The position numbers were made by a program, and so were the translations under genes. From Polyangium sp. 15x6 (GTDB taxonomy: Bacteria; Myxococcota_A; Polyangia; Polyangiales; Polyangiaceae), in NCBI RefSeq assembly GCF_029960785.1, contig NZ_JASBQE010000019.1:94770-158769 (forward strand): a stretch of DNA of 64,000 bases, given 5' to 3'. Positions 15,701-23,235 of this stretch are shown here, piece by piece. The notes beneath the pieces were generated by a model, which searched no databases, had not been told where the DNA came from, and was given only the letters and a program-made list of their open reading frames with translations. The first letter of the stretch is position 1. Each line of letters starts with the position of its first letter.

Positions 15701-18655
15701 CGTGGACACGCCCTGGCGGCGTCCGGGGCGCATGCTCGGCGGGGCGATGTCCTCGTCCTCGTCCGGTACGAGCGCAGGCACGATGGCGCCATGCGCGATT
15801 CGCTTCCAGGGAGCGCTGCTCCGCTCCCGGAAGAAGATGCCGAGGGATGCTTTTCGGTCGCCCTCCGGCGTGGCGATCACCTGCATCCTGCCCGTCTCTT
15901 GCGGGTGCAGCGCGGGCGGGTCGCCGAGGGAGAGGCCGATCTCCCAGCCTGCCGCCCCGAAGGTCTCGCGCGCCGCGGCGCAAGCGACCTCGACGAGCCC
16001 GCCCGTCGAGAGCCGCGACACCCCGGCGAGCCGCCGTGTGCCGACGCTGCGCAGGCTCGATTCGTCGAGGTCGAGCTGCCACGTGCGGACATCGGGCCGA
16101 TCCGCGCGGGGATCGAGCACGTGGCCGAGGAGCGGGTGTCCATCGCCCGCGGCGCGCTCCGGGGAGATCCGGGTCGTCGTGCCAACCCAGTACCGTTGCC
16201 GCTGAAATGGATAGGTCGGCAGCGTGATACGCCGGTAAGGATGGGGCGCATCGACGCCCTCGAAATGCAGGTCCACGCCACGCACGTAGAGCGCCGCGAG
16301 CGCCTCCAGGAGCACCCGGATGGGCGGAGCGTCGAGACGCAACGAAGGGACGATCGGCATGGCCGCGTCCGGTGGCGTCCGGCGCCCCTCGTTTCCTGGA
16401 CCGGGGCCCATCTCGAGGAAAGCCACGAACCCCTGGGACGCGAGCTTGCCGATCGCTTGTCTCGAATCGACCGCCTCGCGGACCTGGCGTTCCCAGTAGG
16501 CCCTCGTGCCGAGCGAGGTCGCGGAGAACGCGTCCCCGAGGCTCGGGATCAAGGTGCGCCGCGGGCTCGACAGCTTGATCTTCGCGATGGCGCGGGCGAG
16601 GGGCTCGATGTCGCGCCCGTCGCTGCACGCGAGCCGCGCGCGCGCCTCGGCGAGTACGAGGGCGTCTTCGAGCCCGAGCGCGCCCGAGGCCCACGCGGCG
16701 ACGCATTCGCCGGTCCCCTCGCCGGTCACGGCCGCGCATTCGACGCCCCACGAGCGCCACAGCTCGACGAGGGCAACTTGCAGGACGAACAACGCGAGCT
16801 CCGCCTCCACGACGTCCTCCGTCGGGCGCGCATTCGCGTCGTCCTGGAGGAGCCCGAGAACGCGCCGCCCGAGCTGCGCCTGCACGGCATCGTCCGCGCG
16901 ATGCAGGGCCGCCCGGAGCGCGGGCGGCGTGGCGTCGAGCGGCCCGAGCGCGCCCCGCGCCTGGGTCGCGCGCCCCATCAATACGAAGCCGATCCGCTTG
17001 CGGGCGGAGACATTGTCGACGCGGGCATGTACGTGCGTGCCCGGCGCGCCGTCGAGGTAATCGGAGAGCTGCGCCAGAACCTCGGCGTGCGTGGTGACCA
17101 CGGCGGCGAAGCGATGTTCGAGGTGTGCCCGACCCACGCCGAGGGTATGGCACGTGTCTCCGAGGGATTGCTCGGGACGCGCGGCGACGTGCCGGAGCAT
17201 CTGCTTGACCTGGTCACGCAGAGCCTCGGCCGTCTTGGCCGAGAGGACGAAGAGGTGCGCGGGGCGCTCGGGTTTGTCCTGGGCGCGGGGCCCCTCCGGC
17301 GGCTCTTCGAGGACGATGTGCGCATTGGCGCCGCTGAGCCCCGTCGCGCTGACGCCGGCGAACCGCGGACGATCCCCTCGCTTCCAGGGGATCTCGGATA
17401 CCGGAATGACGAACGCGTCGCGGTCGAGCGAAGCGTTCGTATTCAGCGATTCGAAATGGAGGTTGCGCGGGATCGTCTCGTGGTGCAGCACGAGGGCGGC
17501 CTTGATGAGCGAGGCCATGCCCGAGGCGGCCTCGGCGTGGCCGATGTAGGTCTTGACCGAGCCGAGCACGCAGCGCGATCCCTCGGCGCGCCCTGGCCCG
17601 AGCACTTCCTGGAGCGCTTCGAGCTCGATGGGATCGCCGAGCGGCGAGCCATTGCTGTGGACTTCGACGTACCCCACGCGCTCGGGCTTCACGCGCGCGT
17701 CTTCGAGCGCGGCGCGGAGGACGGCCGTCTGCGCCTGGAGATTCGGCGCCGTCAGGCTCGTCGCGCGGCCATTCTGGTTCATGGCCGTGCCGCGGACGAG
17801 CGCCCATATCCGGTCGGCGCTGCGCTGCGCGTCGGAGAGCCGCTCGAGAATGACGACGCCGACGCCCTCGGCCCGCACGTAGCCATTGGCGCGTGCGTCG
17901 AACGTACGACATCGCCCGTCGGGGGAGAGGACCTGGAGCGAGGCGAGGATGTTCGTCGTATCCGGCGAGAGGAGGAGGTTCACGCCCCCGACGATCGCCA
18001 TGTCGCATTCCCCGCGACGCAGGCTCCGGCTGGCCAGGTGCAATGCGACGAGGGACGAGGAGCAAGCGGTATCGACGACGGTGCACGGGCCCCGTAAACC
18101 GAGCGCGTAGGCAATTCGTCCCGCGGCGAACGAGATTGCATTGCCGGTGGGCACGTGCGGCCGCGGCTCGGGCGCCGTCGCGCGCAGCAGCGCCACATAG
18201 TCCGGCGACCCGATGCCCACGAAAACGCCGACCTTGCCGTCGGCGATCCGGTCGGGCCTCACGCCCGCGTCCTCGAGCGCCTCCCAGGTCACTTCGAGCA
18301 GCAGGCGATGCTGGGGGTCCATGTCCGTGGCTTCGCCGCGGCCGATCCCGAAGAACCCGGCGTCGAATTGCTCGACGTCGTCGAGCAGACCCGCCCACCG
18401 GGCAGACGGATGCGGCGTGCCCACGGTGCTCGACCATCGCTCGGCCGGGACCTCCGTGACGGCGTCGGTCCCCGCGTGGAGCAGCTGCCAGAGCGCGGCG
18501 GGGCTCTTTGCGCCGCCGGGGAATCGGCATGCCATCCCGACGATCGCCAGCGGCTCCGTCTTGGCTCGCTCCGCCGCCGCGAGCTTCGTCTCCATCTTTT
18601 CGAGCGCGAGCAGGGCGCGTTCGAGCGTGGACCCTCCAGGTTGCCGCGTCGTCAC
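12725..18655 (-). CDS. PKS with degenerate tailoring domains, KS-(AT)-(DH)-(KR)-ACP-TE
   Basis: A 1976-residue protein; GTG start. The N-terminal docking helix resembles that of the second PKS, followed by KS with Cys198 intact (the HGTGT box is altered to HSNGS, but its His remains). The AT has lost its active site: GHSxGE is GEGTGE with Gly at 647, the catalytic His box is missing, and the small ferredoxin-like subdomain is deleted. In the DH the HxxxGxxxxP His is Arg (near 874) and the DxxxQ Asp is gone. In the KR the NADPH loop reads TGAHDPLG and the catalytic Tyr is absent (near 1490). The ACP keeps Ser1651 (GMNSI). The thioesterase has GYSFG (Ser1791) and a GDH motif (His1946). It probably takes the chain from an upstream PKS and releases it. 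It is transcribed against its likely partners. Confidence 0.95.
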   Translation of the reverse strand: MTTRQPGGSTLERALLALEKMETKLAAAERAKTEPLAIVGMACRFPGGAKSPAALWQLLHAGTDAVTEVPAERWSSTVGTPHPSARWAGLLDDVEQFDAGFFGIGRGEATDMDPQHRLLLEVTWEALEDAGVRPDRIADGKVGVFVGIGSPDYVALLRATAPEPRPHVPTGNAISFAAGRIAYALGLRGPCTVVDTACSSSLVALHLASRSLRRGECDMAIVGGVNLLLSPDTTNILASLQVLSPDGRCRTFDARANGYVRAEGVGVVILERLSDAQRSADRIWALVRGTAMNQNGRATSLTAPNLQAQTAVLRAALEDARVKPERVGYVEVHSNGSPLGDPIELEALQEVLGPGRAEGSRCVLGSVKTYIGHAEAASGMASLIKAALVLHHETIPRNLHFESLNTNASLDRDAFVIPVSEIPWKRGDRPRFAGVSATGLSGANAHIVLEEPPEGPRAQDKPERPAHLFVLSAKTAEALRDQVKQMLRHVAARPEQSLGDTCHTLGVGRAHLEHRFAAVVTTHAEVLAQLSDYLDGAPGTHVHARVDNVSARKRIGFVLMGRATQARGALGPLDATPPALRAALHRADDAVQAQLGRRVLGLLQDDANARPTEDVVEAELALFVLQVALVELWRSWGVECAAVTGEGTGECVAAWASGALGLEDALVLAEARARLACSDGRDIEPLARAIAKIKLSSPRRTLIPSLGDAFSATSLGTRAYWERQVREAVDSRQAIGKLASQGFVAFLEMGPGPGNEGRRTPPDAAMPIVPSLRLDAPPIRVLLEALAALYVRGVDLHFEGVDAPHPYRRITLPTYPFQRQRYWVGTTTRISPERAAGDGHPLLGHVLDPRADRPDVRTWQLDLDESSLRSVGTRRLAGVSRLSTGGLVEVACAAARETFGAAGWEIGLSLGDPPALHPQETGRMQVIATPEGDRKASLGIFFRERSSAPWKRIAHGAIVPALVPDEDEDIAPPSMRPGRRQGVSTLLWERRLEAFGVDMDTFHIDQVWQRDAETLARVRLENPAAAMAFLRAVPAVASITHPATHGRSWMIESIEGASVRPASTERRFWLRLNWSANDGLSGRVSVELVGEDREVAAAARKIVLRAEDPATALRAAGKDPLQDAFIDLVWRETPPAIASPAAKRRWIVLADAGGVGRALAAHLEAAGDTVIVLPAADLEQRIDRLDLVLGFSGPFFGIVHLGSLDVASGVPTSPAMLEDALQKGPSAVLAIVDRVAAQAHVPRLWIVTRGAQVVENGSPAVAQAGSWGLGRVLSIERPDMWGGLIDLDPQPGEEDGLRLAQALSTMGVEDHVALRGGKRYVGRLARIPMPAPQSVQVRPDRTYVVTGAHDPLGAEATDFLIDRGAQSLLLLDAPPRDNEEREARERTARALATRGIAIAADEVDLADEGAVRQALSRARLPLGGVIHATAATDTALHRLTSRDAKAVLHSHYRQSSLALLSLHTLTASLPLDFFLVFSSASPFLGWEVLGADAVSADFADTLARLRRAEGLPATVIHLALPNEGRSSRTEHELSQLASGLQGMPPSLALQAAERMAASGLPVAMVAWVEWGLFEQSHPARMGRALLEGLGDPRSVTSGAATLKRRVAAAEPDQARRIVESAVRGEIAHVLGVSPADLPANDQDLSVLGMNSIMGVQVLSGIGSAFGVNLPVRVLLAHPTVEGLSRRVLGTLRSGHDDAAAGPLSRRGLLVELNREGANPPFFLAPPLTGSALAFQSLAQHFGADRPLYGFNAPGIDTDAPPCDRIEVLAARFVEAMRQAQPHGPYRLGGYSFGSLVAFEMARLLTDAGERIDALVLGDVPAPGPGGTGQLSLLSLGRLFDLPIDEPVFTKLSHEDQLTQMAAAMSEKLMLPTDVSESQRQLRVYRAHLHALTSYAPSISAVPVTLLRTEESARRLPMAGFSPGDTTFGWQSLCSRPVRVIDLPGDHINVIFVPAVAHLAEALRGVLREVDGSDRPA

Positions 18656-18862
18656 CCTGGTTGTTTACCTGGAACACTGGGCGGTTTGCAACCGTCGGCC
18701 CTCCTGGGTGTGGAAAAATCCACGTGCGCAGCCGAGCGCGTCCGCGGTCGAGGAGCATATAGGTCCGTTCATGCAACGCGACCAACACGAATGCCTCGAT
18801 TGTGTTGGTTGCAGCTGATCGCCTGTGTGGACCGAAGATCCGCCCGTTCGGGAAGGTTCCTG

Positions 18863-18891
18863 TTGACGCAGCTTCGTGTTTGTCGGATATT
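18863..18891 (+). promoter_or_regulatory. Candidate sigma70-type promoter for the PilZ gene
   Basis: TTGACG at 18863-18868, a 17-bp spacer and GATATT at 18886-18891, about 57 bp upstream of the chosen start. It lies in the 292-bp gap separating this gene from the divergent third PKS. The -35 matches the consensus well, the -10 moderately. No comparable pair was seen for the PKS direction. Confidence 0.4.
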
Positions 18892-18947
18892 TCGGGCTGT
18901 ATAAAGAGCGTGTCTGCCACACGACGTTGCTGCGAAGGGGCATCCTC

Positions 18948-20369
18948 ATGGATACGCACAAGCACAGTCGAGCGCGCTTGGGTGAGCAATTCGGCGGCGA
19001 CCACGGAGGCGGGCCCGTAATCGTCGAAGGGACATCCTGCGGGCCGACGGGCGCCTCGGTCGCCGCGCTCCCCTCCCTCAGCTGTCGCGTACAATACGAG
19101 CAGCAGTCGTTCGTCGTTTCGGTATCGAACATCAGCGAGCGCGGGATGTTCATCCCCGGGGGGAGCCCGCCCACCCTCGGCAGCATCGTCAACGTTCATC
19201 TCGTTTGTCCTGGTGGCGAGGACGTCGTCGCCGAGGGCGAGGTCCGCTCGCTCGGCGTCGATCCGCAAGTCATTCTCGGCACCACCGGCTTCGTCCTCCG
19301 ATTCACGACGGTCTCGAGCGGCGCGTCGACGCTCCAGACGCTCGGAAAACGCCGAATCGAGCTCTTGCGGCGAGCGAATGACGGCGACGCGCAGCTCGTC
19401 CCGCTGCTCTTGCTGCCGGAGCTCTCGCTCGTCGCGATGCGGGACCGGATCAGCCGATATCCGCTTTCACCTTTGCTCGAATCGTTCATCCAGGAGTATC
19501 AGGCGGTCGGGATGCCCCACAGGAACAAATCCCTGTGGAAGTCGACGCGAATGGGGATGGACGTCGTGATGCTCCCCTCGGTGACCCCCGAGCTGAAGCC
19601 GCTGATCAACGACATCAAGACCCTGGGGGCCATGGCGGACGTGCTGCTCGACGACCTGGCCGACGAGAAGCAGGATCGAGAGCGGCTCGAGAAAATGATC
19701 GCGCTGTTCGGCCGTCGCCTGACGGGGCAGGGGACGGCGCCCGTCCCCGTGGGCGATCCTTACCTCGAATTCGCCTCGTCCCTCTGGGAGCGAATGTGGG
19801 ACATGATCGAGCGATTGCCGAGGTGTTCCGAGTTCGTTCGGGTGCTCCAGTACGACTGGCACCAGGTCATCAATTCGATGCGATACTCGCTGCTCGTCAA
19901 TCAGATCCCGGCGCTGCAGAATGCGACCGAGCACGACGCCTACGTCCCTCACAACATGCACATGATGTGCAATGCGACGCTCGATCTGATGTGCTCGCCG
20001 ACCGTGAACATGGCCGAGCTCGGCGCGATCCGGAAGGTCGCGCTCCTCGCGCAGGATCTCGGGCGCATCGGCAACATGGTCACCACGTGGGAGCGCGAGA
20101 TCATGAGCCGCGATTTCACGAGCGGCGTCTTCGCGCACGCCGTGGACCAAGGCGTCCTGTCGGTCCGGGAGATCGAGAGCCAGCCGCCGCGTGCCCTCGC
20201 CAGCCAGCTCCGTCACTCCGGCGTCGAGACCAGGCTCTTGCTCACCTGGGAGCGCAAGCGGGCCGAGGTGCTCGGGCTGCGGAGCACGACCCGCGTCGAC
20301 CTCGAAGCGTTCGCGGAGCTGCTCGACGAGATGCTGGCGATTCAGCTCGCCTTGCGAGGAATCATCTAG
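18948..20369 (+). CDS. PilZ-like domain fused to a class I isoprenoid-synthase-like domain
   Basis: The ATG at 18948 (473 residues) is preceded by GAAGGGG at SD spacing, so I preferred it to an upstream in-frame start. Residues about 45-125 look PilZ-like: an NISERG turn matches [D/N]xSxxG and is followed by alternating strands, but the RxxxR c-di-GMP motif is not evident. The C-terminal ~300 residues are helical. They contain DDLAD (Asp235, Asp236, Asp239) and NMVTTWERE (Asn376, Thr380, Glu384), which match DDxxD and NxxxS/TxxxE 141 residues apart, the usual class I terpene synthase spacing. The second residue of the NSE box is Met rather than Asp, and no Arg lies 46 residues before it as pyrophosphate sensor. 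Enzyme activity is therefore uncertain. The 3' end overlaps the next convergent gene by 8 bp. Confidence 0.75.
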   Translation: MDTHKHSRARLGEQFGGDHGGGPVIVEGTSCGPTGASVAALPSLSCRVQYEQQSFVVSVSNISERGMFIPGGSPPTLGSIVNVHLVCPGGEDVVAEGEVRSLGVDPQVILGTTGFVLRFTTVSSGASTLQTLGKRRIELLRRANDGDAQLVPLLLLPELSLVAMRDRISRYPLSPLLESFIQEYQAVGMPHRNKSLWKSTRMGMDVVMLPSVTPELKPLINDIKTLGAMADVLLDDLADEKQDRERLEKMIALFGRRLTGQGTAPVPVGDPYLEFASSLWERMWDMIERLPRCSEFVRVLQYDWHQVINSMRYSLLVNQIPALQNATEHDAYVPHNMHMMCNATLDLMCSPTVNMAELGAIRKVALLAQDLGRIGNMVTTWEREIMSRDFTSGVFAHAVDQGVLSVREIESQPPRALASQLRHSGVETRLLLTWERKRAEVLGLRSTTRVDLEAFAELLDEMLAIQLALRGII

Positions 20370-20814
20370 CCGAGAGCGGGTTCATGCTGCTCGCCGGGCT
20401 GCCTTTCACGGTGACGATTCGCGCGACCCACGTCGCGAAGAACCTCGACAGCCAATCCATCGCGGCGTCCCGGATCTCGGGATCCACGTGCCTGCCCACG
20501 TCGTCGGCGATGAAAACCATCATGCCCACCGTGACGTGGACCATGGTGTCCACACGCTCGCCCGCGGCCACGAGCGAGGGAATGATGGATTCGAAATACA
20601 CCGTCGCGATCACGGGCGGATCGCGGTCTTCCAGAGCCTCGGTAATCATCGCGATGTAGCCGTCGATGATCTGTGCCAGCGCGTCGTGATCGTAATCCGG
20701 TTGCGTGACCGGAAGGATCTCCCGAGAATTCTTGATTGCAGTCGCGAGGGATTTGATGTAGATTTCCCTACGGGACTGCAGGAGCGCCAGCAGCGTGGGG
20801 CCAAAGGCCAACAT
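20362..20814 (-). CDS. Small helical protein of unknown function, paralogue of the protein at 7091-7519
   Basis: A 150-residue all-helical protein with an ATG start and no signal peptide or membrane segment. It aligns with the 7091-7519 product from about residue 42 onward with one gap (AQII versus AQVL, YFESIIPS versus YVEVVVPS, GERV versus GEDL). Its last 8 bp overlap the convergent PilZ-type gene. A TACCCT hexamer ends exactly six bases before the ATG, suggesting a leaderless message. Function is unknown. Presence of both copies at one polyketide locus suggests a pathway-associated sensor or regulator (inference). Confidence 0.75.
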   Translation of the reverse strand: MLAFGPTLLALLQSRREIYIKSLATAIKNSREILPVTQPDYDHDALAQIIDGYIAMITEALEDRDPPVIATVYFESIIPSLVAAGERVDTMVHVTVGMMVFIADDVGRHVDPEIRDAAMDWLSRFFATWVARIVTVKGSPASSMNPLSAR

Positions 20815-20820
20815 GGGGCC

Positions 20821-20826
20821 AGGGTA
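20821..20826 (-). promoter_or_regulatory. Candidate -10 hexamer, leaderless start
   Basis: Read on the minus strand this is TACCCT, followed by six bases and then the ATG at 20814. That places transcription initiation at or next to the start codon. No SD-like sequence fits in the gap. One of several such arrangements in the window. Confidence 0.4.
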
Positions 20827-21057
20827 TCGGTGTTAGCGCGCTCATGTCAAGGCGCTCATTTCGTCGTGTGTACGACACGACGCGAACTCCGTGACGCAGC
20901 CCAGGCGTGAGAACCGCGCACGTCGACCGAATCGCGCCGCGCGCGAGTCCCTGCCAAACCGCACTCGGGCGGTGCGAATTGTAGGTTGTCGCCGTACACG
21001 CTTTCCCACACCTTCCGTTGCCGCCCCCCCTCCCTCGGTGCCACAACCACGCCCCCG

Positions 21058-22197
21058 ATGGCCCGCCCCCAGCTCCTCTCCATCCCCGAGCGCCTCGACG
21101 CCAACCCCCGCTTCACCGGCCGCGGCGTCGTCATCGCCCTCGTCGACAGCGGATTCTATCCGCACCCGGACCTCATGCGTCCGAAGCGCCGTATCAAGGC
21201 GTACGCCGACGCGACCCGCGACGAGGCCGTCGCCGACGACTTCTTCACGCCGCGCGCCGCGTCCTGGCACGGCACGATGACCGCCTGCACCGCCGCAGGA
21301 AACGGCTACGTCTCGGGGGGTCGCTACCGCGGGCTCGCCTCGGATGCCGAGGTCGTGCTCATCAAGGCGCTGAGCAGCGAAGGAAAGATCACGGGCAAGA
21401 ACGTCGCCCATGCGATCCGCTTCCCGCTGCGTTACCCGCACCTCGGTATCCGCGTGCTCAACGTGTCGCTCGCCGCGCCGTCGAGTGATCCCGACCTCGC
21501 CGAGGTCGAGGCCGCCGTGGCCGAGGTCGTCGCCGCGGGGATCACGGTGTTCGCCGCCGCAGGCAACACACCCGGCCGGCCCTCGCGCCCGCCCGCGTCC
21601 GCGCCCGAGGCGATCACCGTGGGCGGGCTCGACGACAAGGGCGAGCGCGAAGGCGACGCGTCGCTCTGGCCGTCGAGCTACGGCACGATCCGCGAGGGCC
21701 TCGACAAGCCGGACCTCGTCGCCCCCGCGATCTGGGTACCCGCGCCGATGCTGCCAGGCACGCTCGTCGCGCGTGAAGCGGTCGCGCTCTTCCAGCTCCT
21801 CTCCGTGCTCGAAGAGCTCTCCGTGGAGCAGGGTTTTTCCGAGCAGAAGCAGCGCGCGGGCCACGAGGAGCGTAGCAGCGTGAACGGGCTCATCGACGCG
21901 GTGAGCGCGCGCATCAACCGGCAGAAGTACATTGGCGTCGACTATCAGCACGTCGACGGGACGTCGTTCGCCGCGCCGATCGCCGCGAGCGTGGCGGCGC
22001 AGATGCTCGAAGCGAACCCGAGCCTCACGCCCGCGCAGATCCGCGAGGGCCTGCTCGCGACGGCCGCGCCCATGCCGCAATACCCGAAGATCCAGCAAGG
22101 CGCGGGTTTCATCCGGCCGCGTCAGGCCGTGATGTGGGCGCAACAGAAGAAGCAGGACAAGTTCGTCGCCGTGGTGGAAGAAGGCGCGCTCGAGTAG
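21058..22197 (+). CDS. Subtilisin-like serine protease (S8), no signal peptide
   Basis: A 379-residue S8 protease from the ATG at 21058. Catalytic Asp30 (LVDSG), His71 (SWHGT), the oxyanion Asn in AAAGNT and Ser303 (DGTSFAAP) are all present. No signal peptide or prodomain is visible, so it is probably cytoplasmic or exported non-classically. A charged insert of about 60 residues separates the Asn region from the catalytic Ser. The frame is open a further 24 codons upstream, and neither start has a clear SD, so the start is uncertain. It converges with the next gene, leaving 3 bp between stop codons. Confidence 0.9.
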   Translation: MARPQLLSIPERLDANPRFTGRGVVIALVDSGFYPHPDLMRPKRRIKAYADATRDEAVADDFFTPRAASWHGTMTACTAAGNGYVSGGRYRGLASDAEVVLIKALSSEGKITGKNVAHAIRFPLRYPHLGIRVLNVSLAAPSSDPDLAEVEAAVAEVVAAGITVFAAAGNTPGRPSRPPASAPEAITVGGLDDKGEREGDASLWPSSYGTIREGLDKPDLVAPAIWVPAPMLPGTLVAREAVALFQLLSVLEELSVEQGFSEQKQRAGHEERSSVNGLIDAVSARINRQKYIGVDYQHVDGTSFAAPIAASVAAQMLEANPSLTPAQIREGLLATAAPMPQYPKIQQGAGFIRPRQAVMWAQQKKQDKFVAVVEEGALE

Positions 22198-22200
22198 CGC

Positions 22201-23232
22201 TCAAGGCGCCGCGTACACGCTCTCCCACGTGCGCGGAAAGACGCCGTCCTTGCCGAAGAGCTTCGGCACGACCTCGCTCCAGCCGCCGAGCGAATCGATC
22301 CGCACCGGGTCCTCCACCTCGGGGAAGACGGCGGCGTGCGCGGCGCGCACCTCGGGGTCGTCGCTGCGGAAGCCGTACGTCGCGAGCATGTGCTGGGCCT
22401 CGTTGGAGCTCAAATAATCGACGAAGGCCTCGGCCTCGGGCAAGAGGGCGTGCTTCTGGGCGTTCACGTCGACGACGGCCGCCATGACCTCGACGACCAT
22501 CGTCGAGGAGGGGATCACCATGTCGTAGGTGCGGCCGGCGGCGCGGCCCGCGAAGACCTCGCTCTCGTAGGTGACGGCCACGTCGCCGACGCCCTTCTCG
22601 AAGGTGATGAGGCTCTCGCGCGCGCCCTTGTCCGCGATGGCCACGTTCTTCAAGACGCCGCGGAGATACCCCTCTGCGGCGCCCTCGTCGTTCGCGGCGA
22701 CGCCCGCGTGGCCGCGGAGCGCCGAGGCCCAGAGCGCGCTGACGTTCCACATCGCGCCGCCGCTCGTCTTCGGGTTCGGCATGAGCACGTCGAGGCCGGG
22801 GCGCGCGAGGTCGGAAAAACCCGTGATGCCCTTGGGGTTGCCCGGACGAACCGCGAGGGCCACGACCGAGGTGGTGAAGGCGCCGCGCCGGCCGCGCTTG
22901 CGCCAGTCGTGCGTGATGAGCTTTTCCTTTTCCAGGCGCGTGACGTCCGGTGCGAGCGCGAGCACGACGACGTCGGCAGGGAAGCCGGACGCGACGGCGC
23001 GGGACTGCGCGCCACTCGCGAGGTACGAGGCGCGCACGCGGAGGCGCTTGCCCGTGCGGGCCTCGTGCTGCGCTTGGAAGGCCGGAAGGATGGCGCGTTC
23101 GAAGGCGTCACGCGACGCCGAGTACGCGGCGAGGACGAGCGTGACGTCCGCCTCGGGTTCGCGCCGCGCGCTCGTGCACGACGCGAGCCCGAGGAGGGAC
23201 GAGAGCGCGAGGGCGAAGCGCGCCCAGCGCAT
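22201..23232 (-). CDS. Sulfate/thiosulfate-type substrate-binding lipoprotein, orphan
   Basis: A 343-residue protein with a lipoprotein signal (LASC lipobox). The mature part resembles the Sbp/CysP periplasmic binding family: an early VTLVLAAYSASRDAF segment, a central PKTSGG loop and a GDVAVTYESE stretch. These proteins normally deliver sulfate, thiosulfate or molybdate-like anions to a CysTWA-type ABC transporter, but no permease or ATPase gene is nearby. It begins 3 bp after the kelch lipoprotein gene, so the two are probably cotranscribed. Confidence 0.85.
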   Translation of the reverse strand: MRWARFALALSSLLGLASCTSARREPEADVTLVLAAYSASRDAFERAILPAFQAQHEARTGKRLRVRASYLASGAQSRAVASGFPADVVVLALAPDVTRLEKEKLITHDWRKRGRRGAFTTSVVALAVRPGNPKGITGFSDLARPGLDVLMPNPKTSGGAMWNVSALWASALRGHAGVAANDEGAAEGYLRGVLKNVAIADKGARESLITFEKGVGDVAVTYESEVFAGRAAGRTYDMVIPSSTMVVEVMAAVVDVNAQKHALLPEAEAFVDYLSSNEAQHMLATYGFRSDDPEVRAAHAAVFPEVEDPVRIDSLGGWSEVVPKLFGKDGVFPRTWESVYAAP

Positions 23233-23235
23233 CGA

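Noticed and set aside
13169..18097. Long open frame antisense to the third PKS (1642 codons)
   Set aside because: Arg/Gly/Pro-rich composition with no domain. In 70% G+C DNA such shadows of a real gene on the other strand are common, and the PKS motifs are unmistakable.
20986..21057. TTG start extending the first subtilase by 24 residues
   Set aside because: The added residues are Pro/Thr/Arg-rich and resemble non-coding translation; kept only as an alternative.
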